64,000 nucleotides of DNA, from positions 62,001 through 126,000 of the forward strand of contig NZ_JAFYYT010000056.1 in the NCBI RefSeq assembly GCF_017549005.1, written 5' to 3'. The notes under the pieces were generated by a model. It was not told the origin of the DNA, did no database searches, and worked only from the letters and a program-made list of their open reading frames with translations. Positions 16,879-23,714 of the stretch are shown here, one piece after another. The translations under genes and the position numbers were made by a program. This stretch comes from Ruminococcus sp. GTDB lineage: Bacteria > Bacillota > Clostridia > Oscillospirales > Ruminococcaceae. Numbering within the stretch: position 1 is the first letter of the stretch; every line of letters begins with the position of its first letter.

Positions 16879-18156
16879 ATGCCTGCAAATATCGTAGTCG
16901 GAACTCAATGGGGAGACGAAGGAAAAGGCAAGATCATAGACATCCTTGCTTCCCGTGCAGATGTTGTTGTCCGTTCACAGGGCGGAAACAATGCGGGTCA
17001 CACAGTCGTAAACAACGGTGAGGTATACAAGCTCCACCTCGTACCATCGGGTATCCTTTACTCGAACGCTCTCAACCTTATCGGTGCAGGTGTGGTTCTT
17101 GACCCCAAGGACTTCATCGGCGAGCTTGACAACCTCGAGTCAAGAGGTATCAAGACTATCGGTCACCTCAAGGTAGACCCACGCGCTCAGATCGTTATGC
17201 CGTGGCATATCGCTCTCGACGGTCTTTCTGAGGCTTTCCGCGGCGGCAAGGACATCGGTACTACAAAAAGAGGCATAGGACCTACATATATGGACAAATA
17301 CGAGCGCTGCGGAATCCGTATGTACGACCTCGTTCACCCCGAGGTCCTCGCAGAGAAGATACAGTCCACAGGCAAGCTCAAGAACGAAATAATCACAAAG
17401 GTATACGGCGGTGAGGCTTTCGACCTTGACGCTGTTACCAAAGAGTACACAGAGTACGGCAAGAGGCTCCTCCCCTACATGGACGACGTTTCCGTACTTA
17501 CATTCGAGGCTCACAAGGCAGGCAAGACCATAATGTTCGAGGGCGCACAGGCTACTCTCCTCGACATCGACTTCGGTACATACCCGTATGTTACCTCCTC
17601 TCACCCCCTCTCAGCAGGCGTATGCGTAGGTACAGGCGTAGGTCCCAAGGTCATCACCAACATCATCGGCGTTGCCAAGGCTTATACCACACGTGTGGGC
17701 AAGGGACCTTTCCCGACAGAGCTCGATGACGCTACAGGCGATCAGATCAGAAACGTCGGCGGCGAGTTCGGTACTACCACAGGCAGACCGAGAAGAACAG
17801 GCTGGTTCGACGCTGTTATCGTTCGTCACTCAGTAAGAGTAAACGGTCTTGACAGCCTTGCTATCAACAAGCTGGACACTCTCGCAAATATCGACACACT
17901 CAAGATGTGCGTGGCTTACAAAAAGCCCGACGGCAGCGTTATCAAGGAGTTCCCTCCCACACTTGAGGAACTCGAGGGCTGCGAGCCTATATATGAGGAG
18001 TTCCCCGGATTTACCGAGGATATCTCAAAGTGCAGGAGCTTCGACGAGCTTCCTGCCAACTGCAAGAGCTATATAGCACGCCTTGAAGAACTGGTAGGCT
18101 GCCATGTAAGTATGGTAGGTATCGGTCCTGACAGGGCTCAGATCCTTGAAAGATAA
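16879..18156 (+). CDS. purA: Adenylosuccinate synthetase
   Basis: Joins IMP and aspartate using GTP, the first committed step to AMP. The 425-residue protein opens with VVGTQWGDEGKGKIIDILA and contains GGNNAGHTVV, GIGPTYMDK, the GTTTGRPRRTGWFD segment and GIGPDR near the end, all standard. I chose ATG 16879 because AGAGG is about 8 bases upstream; the reading could extend six codons to 16861 but that would swallow the ribosome site. It is monocistronic with its own promoter and a UUCG-loop terminator. Confidence 0.97.
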   Translation: MPANIVVGTQWGDEGKGKIIDILASRADVVVRSQGGNNAGHTVVNNGEVYKLHLVPSGILYSNALNLIGAGVVLDPKDFIGELDNLESRGIKTIGHLKVDPRAQIVMPWHIALDGLSEAFRGGKDIGTTKRGIGPTYMDKYERCGIRMYDLVHPEVLAEKIQSTGKLKNEIITKVYGGEAFDLDAVTKEYTEYGKRLLPYMDDVSVLTFEAHKAGKTIMFEGAQATLLDIDFGTYPYVTSSHPLSAGVCVGTGVGPKVITNIIGVAKAYTTRVGKGPFPTELDDATGDQIRNVGGEFGTTTGRPRRTGWFDAVIVRHSVRVNGLDSLAINKLDTLANIDTLKMCVAYKKPDGSVIKEFPPTLEELEGCEPIYEEFPGFTEDISKCRSFDELPANCKSYIARLEELVGCHVSMVGIGPDRAQILER

Positions 18157-18170
18157 AAAATATATGCGAT

Positions 18171-18195
18171 CAGCCGCTTCGGCGGCTGTTTGCTT
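18171..18195 (+). terminator. Rho-independent terminator after purA
   Basis: CAGCCGC (18171-18177) and GCGGCTG (18182-18188) close on a stable TTCG tetraloop, then TTTGCTT. Confidence 0.85.
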
Positions 18196-18264
18196 ATAAG
18201 TTAATGTGTATGCCATGAACTTTGTTCAGGCGGCACAGTTCCATATGATATGGAGGTCAAAGCA

Positions 18265-19485
18265 ATGAAAAAACTGAAAAATGTACTTACTATAGCCGCA
18301 GCTGCCGCAATATGCATGAGCCCTTCAGCAAGTGTATATGCCGCTGCAAATTCCGAAATACCGTCAAAAACAACTGTATCTGCCGACACCTTTTCAATAT
18401 CTTACAACGAAAACGCTCCGCGTTTCGCCGACATTGACAAAGCTACTGAGTATGTAAAAACTCAGCTCATGCAGCGCAATGAGAAATTTGACCTTATACT
18501 CACGGACTGGACTCCCGAAGAGGGCAGCGACGACAGCGCCTTTGACGTCATAAACAAAAATGTTGCGCGCCTGTCCGACGATCCGTCCGAGGGTATGTAC
18601 CTTTATATGTGCTCGACAAACTCGGCAGGCTGCATATACTCCGATGACGGTGAGTATGTATACTATTCCGTCAAGTACAACACCACTGCCGAACAGGAAA
18701 AGGAAGTCACCGGGGCTGTGAACAAGCTCAGGGAAACTCCGGAGTTCAAAGCTGCTATGGAGTCAGACGCATATGACAGGATAAAATGGGCTTATGATAC
18801 TGTTATCGCAGGCATGAGTCTCAACGATGACCTTACAGCTCCCGAATACAGCTCCGCTTACAGCGCTCTCATAGGCAAAAGCGCCAATGAGACAGGTCAG
18901 ATACACCTTCTGGTAAGACTTCTCCAGGAAGTCGGCTTCCAGCCCACGCTTTACATATCTAACCTCAAAAGTATCACAAATGACAGCGCAGATTACCATA
19001 CTCTCTGTCTCGTTGAGGTCGATGAGATATTCTATTTCCTCGACCCTGTGTGGGAGTACAGAATGGGCGGCGGCAAGCACCGCTTCTTCATGAAGGGCTA
19101 TTCCGACCTTGACAATGAGAACGAGGGCAAGGAGGATTTCACCCATGTCCACCTCTTTCAGATATTCAATATCCCCATAGAGGACCTTCTTGACGGAACT
19201 GTAGTTGCAAAAAACTTCTATATAAGAAGCTGTGAGGACGGCGACGTAAATAACGACGGAGGAATAAACGCCGTTGACGCTTCACTTATTTTAAGGGAAT
19301 ACGCCCTGCTTTCAAGCGGCAAATCCAAAAGCTTTTCGGCTGCTCAGAAAAAAGCCGCCGATATCGACGAAAACGGTATCACCGACGCTGTGGATTCTTC
19401 CCTTACCCTTTCCTATTATGCCTACGTTTCCACTCTTGAAAACGGAAGTACGGCTAAGAGCATAAAGGAATTCATTAAAAAATAA
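18265..19485 (+). CDS. Secreted transglutaminase-like protein with dockerin; catalytic Cys lost
   Basis: 406 residues: signal peptide (about 1-27), a domain paralogous to the next gene, and a C-terminal dockerin from about residue 328. The dockerin's two calcium loops are DGDVNNDGGINAVDASLIL and DIDENGITDAVDSSLTLS. In the core, His245 and Asp260 (FLDPVWE) align with the transglutaminase His and Asp, but the nucleophile position is Glu209 (SANETGQ against TAVCQGV in the neighbour). It is probably a non-catalytic binding module displayed on a cellulosome or scaffoldin. Start ATG 18265 follows GGAGGTCAAAGCA. It lies 27 bases before its paralogue. Confidence 0.82.
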   Translation: MKKLKNVLTIAAAAAICMSPSASVYAAANSEIPSKTTVSADTFSISYNENAPRFADIDKATEYVKTQLMQRNEKFDLILTDWTPEEGSDDSAFDVINKNVARLSDDPSEGMYLYMCSTNSAGCIYSDDGEYVYYSVKYNTTAEQEKEVTGAVNKLRETPEFKAAMESDAYDRIKWAYDTVIAGMSLNDDLTAPEYSSAYSALIGKSANETGQIHLLVRLLQEVGFQPTLYISNLKSITNDSADYHTLCLVEVDEIFYFLDPVWEYRMGGGKHRFFMKGYSDLDNENEGKEDFTHVHLFQIFNIPIEDLLDGTVVAKNFYIRSCEDGDVNNDGGINAVDASLILREYALLSSGKSKSFSAAQKKAADIDENGITDAVDSSLTLSYYAYVSTLENGSTAKSIKEFIKK

Positions 19486-19512
19486 TATTTCCCGTGCAAA
19501 GGGGGTATCAGT

Positions 19513-20676
19513 ATGAAACTGCCCATAAAACTTACCGCATTACTTTCGGCGTTTGTGCTTGCTGCCACAGCCGCTCCGGGCAGCGCAGCAGCAGTACAGA
19601 TGTCAGCACCCGAAATATCGCAGACCTACGTTCTCGAATCCGAGGACGAGGCTGTTTTGCAGATAAGACAGTGCCTCAAGGAACATATCGGGGATTTCAC
19701 GGTAACCGTTCCCGACAACGGCTCTTCACGAGAAGAAATGAGCTATCAGCTGCTCTACAAAGCCTTTGACGAAACAGGAAAGGGCGACGAGGGCGACTAC
19801 CTGAGATTTGCCGTTAAAGGCTTCAGATGCGCTATCGCAAAAGTGAGCGGCACTCTGAAATTCACGTACAATGTCGGCTATTACACCACGGCCGAGGAGG
19901 AAGCAGCTCTTACCTCAAAGCTCGGCGAGGTAATGGACGAGAACCGCTTCGCAGGCATTGCAGGAGATTTCAACAAAATAAGGAGCATATACTATTTCGT
20001 TACCTCCTCCGTGACCTACGCCGAGGACGAGAACGACCCGTATGCATATACCGCATATAACGCCCTTTTCAACGGTACTGCCGTATGTCAGGGAGTTACT
20101 CAGCTCCTGTACCGTATGTTCAATGACTGCGGTATCTCCTGCCGTATCATTGCAGGCCTGTCCCGTGACAGCAGCACCATGAAGGAAGGACATCATGTGT
20201 GGCTCATTGTCAAGCTTGAGGGGCAGTATTACTACCTCGACCCCACATGGGACATGAAGTTCCAGGGACGCTCCTATTACTACTTCCTGAAGGGCACGGA
20301 CGATTTTGATTCGGCTACTCCCTCGCTCCTGCACATCGCAACCAGTGAGGATCAGAAGACCTTCCCCGACTATCAGTCAGAGGAGTTCAGGAACGCTTAC
20401 CCTATAGCAAAGACTGCTTACCCTATACCGAAATACAGCTACGGCGATATCAACGGCGACAAGATAATCGACGCTATAGATTCCTCCCTTATCCTTGCGG
20501 AGTATGCACGGCTTTCAAGCGGCGGAATGAGCTCGTTCAGCCAGTCACAGGCGTCCTGTGCCGATATCGACCACAGCGGCGTTGTGGACGCTGTTGACGC
20601 TTCATTAGTACTGTTATATTATGCAAAGGTCTCAAACGGTGCAGAAATAACTCTGTCCGACCTTATAAAAAAATAA
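19513..20676 (+). CDS. Secreted transglutaminase/cysteine-protease-like protein with dockerin
   Basis: 387 residues: signal peptide (about 1-27), a transglutaminase-like core and a C-terminal dockerin (from about residue 310, YGDINGDKIIDAIDSSLIL and DIDHSGVVDAVDASLVL). The Cys-His-Asp triad looks complete: Cys192 in TAVCQG, His228 in EGHHVWLIV, Asp243 in YLDPTWD. Such domains act as transglutaminases or thiol peptidases; here the dockerin implies attachment to a cell-surface cohesin. A GGGGG ribosome site precedes the ATG. It is a tandem duplicate of the preceding gene, in which the Cys has been replaced. Confidence 0.85.
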   Translation: MKLPIKLTALLSAFVLAATAAPGSAAAVQMSAPEISQTYVLESEDEAVLQIRQCLKEHIGDFTVTVPDNGSSREEMSYQLLYKAFDETGKGDEGDYLRFAVKGFRCAIAKVSGTLKFTYNVGYYTTAEEEAALTSKLGEVMDENRFAGIAGDFNKIRSIYYFVTSSVTYAEDENDPYAYTAYNALFNGTAVCQGVTQLLYRMFNDCGISCRIIAGLSRDSSTMKEGHHVWLIVKLEGQYYYLDPTWDMKFQGRSYYYFLKGTDDFDSATPSLLHIATSEDQKTFPDYQSEEFRNAYPIAKTAYPIPKYSYGDINGDKIIDAIDSSLILAEYARLSSGGMSSFSQSQASCADIDHSGVVDAVDASLVLLYYAKVSNGAEITLSDLIKK

Positions 20677-20694
20677 TTGACCGAGGTGTTGAAT

Positions 20695-21867
20695 ATGTAT
20701 GATGAAAAGAATTTAGCAGGCGGCATTCCCGAAGAGATAAACTATTCTCCCGAAAACGAGAAAAAGGGCGCTCCCACAGGAGTTTCCGCACCTGTTCTCG
20801 ACGACTTCGGGTATGTTGCTCCTTCCGATAAGAAGAACGGTCCCACAGGAGTAGCCGCTCCCGTACTTGACGATATGTCAGCATATACTCAGAGCACTGA
20901 GAAAAAAGGCGCTCCTACGGGAGTTTCCGCACCGGTTCTTGACGACGCAGTACAGTATTCACAGGCTTACGAGAAAAAAGGAGCTCCTACAGGTGTGACA
21001 GCACCCGTGCTCGACGACGGAGCCCCCTATATACACGAAAAGCTGGTAATGACCGATCAGGACGTAATAAACGGTCTCACCCCCGAGCTCAGGGCGCGTT
21101 TTGATTCTCTCCCTGCCGACAAGCAGCAGCAGATAATCGACATGAGAAGAACTCAGCTCGGCGCAGTTGCTCCCCCTGTGGAGGTACAGGCTCCCATACT
21201 GGACGAGGACAATTACACTCCTCCCCCGAAAAAGGAAGAGCCTAAGCAGCCCGAGGCTCCCATAACGGCTCCGAAACTCGACGACGAGCCCGAGCCCCCG
21301 AAGTATCAGCCGAAATACGTTGACGAGGATCTTGAAAGAGCAAAGGCTGAGGCTTCAAAAAACGCTGTATCCGCACAGCTCGTTTCCGAGCAGAAGGACT
21401 CAAAGGCAAGTCTGCAGATGATGCTCGAACTCAAGGAACAGGCTCGTCAGCAGCAGGCAGAAAAAGGCTTCAAGATAACGGCTGTACTTGCCGTACTCGG
21501 TATCGTGGCAGCCATACTGTTCTATATACTCTATTCCGGCGCAGGAATGTTCGCCTATAAGGGCGAGCTTGGCGGTATCAAGGAGACCGTTCAGCAGTCG
21601 GCAATATATATATCAGCTCTGGTGGGTATTCTCTCCGTTTCACTTATCGCAGGCATAGGCGGACTGAAAACTCTGACTTCTGTGGTAATGCTCCTTTTCG
21701 GCATAGTGCAGATAGTTCCCGGTATTATGATGATACCCCAGCACAAAGGCGCAATGCCGCTGGTGATACTCTTCTACGCTGTTCCTCTTGCAATTTCGTG
21801 GGCGATTTTTTTCCTCCTCGCAGGAAGCGAAAGCGTCGGACTGTTTTTCAGCAGAAAAAAAGAGTAA
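20695..21867 (+). CDS. Membrane protein with APTGVxAPVLDD repeats
   Basis: 390 residues. The N-terminal third holds four copies of a unit of about 24 residues built on KKGAPTGVSAPVLDD (about residues 22-108), then weaker copies (VQAPILDED, ITAPKLDDE) in a Pro/Glu-rich region. A helical charged stretch follows, then four hydrophobic segments (about residues 263-385). It has no signal peptide, so the repeats are probably cytoplasmic. I do not recognise the family. I chose ATG 20695 with GAGGTG upstream; the reading could extend to a TTG at 20677. The gene follows the dockerin pair by 18 bases. Confidence 0.75.
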   Translation: MYDEKNLAGGIPEEINYSPENEKKGAPTGVSAPVLDDFGYVAPSDKKNGPTGVAAPVLDDMSAYTQSTEKKGAPTGVSAPVLDDAVQYSQAYEKKGAPTGVTAPVLDDGAPYIHEKLVMTDQDVINGLTPELRARFDSLPADKQQQIIDMRRTQLGAVAPPVEVQAPILDEDNYTPPPKKEEPKQPEAPITAPKLDDEPEPPKYQPKYVDEDLERAKAEASKNAVSAQLVSEQKDSKASLQMMLELKEQARQQQAEKGFKITAVLAVLGIVAAILFYILYSGAGMFAYKGELGGIKETVQQSAIYISALVGILSVSLIAGIGGLKTLTSVVMLLFGIVQIVPGIMMIPQHKGAMPLVILFYAVPLAISWAIFFLLAGSESVGLFFSRKKE

Positions 21868-21905
21868 AAACTCAATTCAGTCTTTCAAAAAATATGTTAA
21901 TTAAG

Positions 21906-21938
21906 GAGACACCCTCACTTGCAGGGCGTCTCTTCTTC
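21906..21938 (+). terminator. Terminator after the repeat membrane protein
   Basis: GAGAC with CCCT (21906-21915) pairs with AGGG and GTCTC (21923-21932), with one A-C mismatch, followed by TCTTCTT. Confidence 0.7.
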
Positions 21939-21944
21939 ACCCAC

Positions 21945-21990
21945 AAGGGCTTTCTGCCCTTGACCTGACCAAAGGGTTGTGAACCCTTTG
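21945..21990. repeat. Paired short hairpins of a dispersed-repeat type
   Basis: Two hairpins side by side: AAGGGC with GCCCTT (21945-21961) and a perfect 9-bp CAAAGGGTT with AACCCTTTG (21970-21990, 3-base loop). They lie between convergent gene ends and do not carry T runs. Confidence 0.55.
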
Positions 21991-22029
21991 AAATTCCTTC
22001 CATGGATAAAGATTCTTTTGAGACAAACC

Positions 22030-22054
22030 AAAGGGCGGATATTTCCGCCCTTTT
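22030..22054 (-). terminator. Terminator after spoVM
   Basis: AAAGGGCGG (22030-22038) pairs with CCGCCCTTT (22045-22053). On the minus strand it directly follows the spoVM stop; it is near symmetrical and could work both ways. Confidence 0.7.
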
Positions 22055-22056
22055 AA

Positions 22057-22140
22057 TTACTGCTCTTCCTTTTTTATGCCGAATATTACTCTCAGGAGCC
22101 CTGATATGAACTTAGGGCTCTTTATGACTACTATCTTCAT
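22057..22140 (-). CDS. spoVM: Stage V sporulation protein M (27 residues)
   Basis: A 27-residue peptide beginning MKIVVIKSPKF and ending KKEEQ, with an amphipathic middle (ISGLLRVIFGI). Length, the IKxPKF motif with its conserved Pro, and the helical second half match SpoVM. That peptide recognises the positively curved forespore membrane, helps anchor SpoIVA and allows coat and cortex assembly. Position agrees: spoVM follows thiN in Bacillus, as here. The ATG at 22140 is preceded by AAAGGGGTGAG, whose bases form one arm of an inverted repeat (22150-22188). A terminator follows at 22030-22054. Confidence 0.88.
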   Translation of the reverse strand: MKIVVIKSPKFISGLLRVIFGIKKEEQ

Positions 22141-22149
22141 ATGTACTCA

Positions 22150-22188
22150 CCCCTTTGATGATATATTACATTATATTCATCAAAGGGG
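22150..22188 (-). promoter_or_regulatory. Inverted repeat covering the spoVM ribosome site
   Basis: CCCCTTTGATG (22150-22160) and CATCAAAGGGG (22178-22188) are a perfect 11-bp inverted repeat around a 17-base AT-rich loop. On the minus strand the second arm contains the AAAGGGG of the spoVM Shine-Dalgarno, so the folded RNA would hide it. The repeat begins 7 bases after the thiN stop and lacks a T tail, so a terminator role is less likely. Confidence 0.65.
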
Positions 22189-22194
22189 TTTTTG

Positions 22195-22839
22195 TTACTT
22201 CTTATCGGTGAGAATTATCAGCGCAAGGCCGTGGTTGATACGCAGCAGCGCTGCTTCGTCCGTTATCTCATTGCTGACGCCTATGGGGAAGGACTGCACC
22301 ATCAGGTAGTCCTCGAGGGGATATTTCACTCCGCGGAGATAGTCGATGCCAATGCTGTCGGAAAGTGCAAATACCGACATATACAGACTTTCGCCCCTGC
22401 TCTTGTAGGAGACCTCTCCGTCGTCGGCAGTCTGCACCATGAGTATGCTGTCGCCGTATATCTTCAGGTCACAGCCCTGCTGAACGGCGTATATCATGGT
22501 CTGTATATTGGCTATCGTGTGCTCGATACGGCTTCCGCCGAGAGCTCCGAAGAGAGCTATGTCCTTGTATCCAAGCTCTATGGCTTTCTTAACAGCCATG
22601 AGAGTGTCCGTATCGTCCTTTTCGGGAATGCTCGCGATTATCTCCACACCTTTCGGGAGCTCCTCGGTAAAGGAATCAAAGTCTCCCGTGAGGATATCGG
22701 GCTTTATCCCCAGCTTCTTCGCGGTATAATAGCCGCTGTCAGCGCAGATTATGCAGCCGAAGCGCTCCCAGTAATCCGCATTTTTGTACTGCTCCTTGTC
22801 AGGCATATCGCCGCCTGCGATTATAGCGCACTTTCTCAT
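22195..22839 (-). CDS. thiN: Thiamine pyrophosphokinase
   Basis: Transfers pyrophosphate from ATP to thiamine, making the TPP used by enzymes such as the PFOR and IorA in this window. The 214-residue protein shows CAIIAGGDMP, CADSGYYTA, ILTGDFDS and EKDDTDTLMAVKKA, with ALGGSRIEHTIAN in the middle, all typical. The start at ATG 22839 is fixed by a 4-base ATGA overlap with the rsgA stop; a GTG at 22851 lies in the ribosome site. The Bacillus gene rpe, normally between rsgA and thiN, is missing. Confidence 0.95.
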   Translation of the reverse strand: MRKCAIIAGGDMPDKEQYKNADYWERFGCIICADSGYYTAKKLGIKPDILTGDFDSFTEELPKGVEIIASIPEKDDTDTLMAVKKAIELGYKDIALFGALGGSRIEHTIANIQTMIYAVQQGCDLKIYGDSILMVQTADDGEVSYKSRGESLYMSVFALSDSIGIDYLRGVKYPLEDYLMVQSFPIGVSNEITDEAALLRINHGLALIILTDKK

Positions 22840-23714
22840 TTCAATTCCCACTCCTTCAGCTGTTTTGCTTCTTCGTACATGGTCTTGTAGCTTTCATGGC
22901 GGCTGCGCGGGATATCGCCGCTCTCAACGGCTGCCACAACAGCGCAGCCCTTTTCGCACAGATGAGCGCAGTCTCTGAATCGGCACTTATCCGTAAGCCC
23001 GTCGAACTCCCTGAAACAGCCTGCAAGCTCCTCCTTGCGGATTATGTCATAGCGGTTGGTATCAAATGTCGAGAATCCAGGGGTATCCGCTATGTAACCG
23101 CCGCCGCTGAGCTTATACAGCTCCGCATGGCGTGTTGTATGCCTGCCTCTCCCGAGTTTTCGGCTTATCTCGCCTGTAGCGATGTTAAGCCCGGGGTCTA
23201 CCGCATTCAGCAGGGTGGACTTTCCTGCTCCCGAGTTGCCCGTAAAGGCGCTTATCCTGCCGCGGAGCAGTTCCCTGACAGCTTCAACGGAAGCCTCGTC
23301 GTCATAATTCACTTCCTCAACGGCAATGCCTATGCGCCCGTATATCTCATGGATAGGGCGGCTGTCGCCGAGGTCGGTCTTTGTGATGACTACCACGGGC
23401 GTTATGCCCTTGTACTCCGCGATAGCTATGAACTTGTCCAGTATCAGGTAATTCGGGGCAGGCTCGCAGGTGGACACTATGAATATAAGCTGGTCAAGAT
23501 TTGCAAGGGGAGGTCGGATAATACAGTTTTTTCGCCCGGCTATTTCCGTTATCACGCCGTTTTCGACGTCAACGCGGTCGCCTACGCAGGGACTTATCCC
23601 CCTGTTGCGGAATACTCCTCTCGCTTTACACTCATATATACCGTCAGGGGACTCTACACTGTAGAGTCCCCCTAAGCATTTTATTATTATTCCGCTGAAC
23701 TTGTCGTTCATCAA
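22836..23714 (-). CDS. rsgA: Ribosome small subunit-dependent GTPase RsgA
   Basis: A circularly permuted GTPase that checks late maturation of the 30S subunit. The 292 residues have an N-terminal OB fold, the permuted G motifs (VITKTDL, then GNSGAGKSTLLNAV, then DTPGF) and a C-terminal zinc site (CRFRDCAHLCEKGC). Its ATG overlaps the prkC stop by 4 bases, and its stop overlaps thiN. In Bacillus RsgA (CpgA) is phosphorylated by PrkC, which fits this coupled arrangement. Confidence 0.96.
   Translation of the reverse strand: MMNDKFSGIIIKCLGGLYSVESPDGIYECKARGVFRNRGISPCVGDRVDVENGVITEIAGRKNCIIRPPLANLDQLIFIVSTCEPAPNYLILDKFIAIAEYKGITPVVVITKTDLGDSRPIHEIYGRIGIAVEEVNYDDEASVEAVRELLRGRISAFTGNSGAGKSTLLNAVDPGLNIATGEISRKLGRGRHTTRHAELYKLSGGGYIADTPGFSTFDTNRYDIIRKEELAGCFREFDGLTDKCRFRDCAHLCEKGCAVVAAVESGDIPRSRHESYKTMYEEAKQLKEWELK

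Noticed and set aside
22840..22900. TPP riboswitch for thiN
   Set aside because: thiN overlaps rsgA by 4 bases, so there is no leader, and no TPP core was seen.
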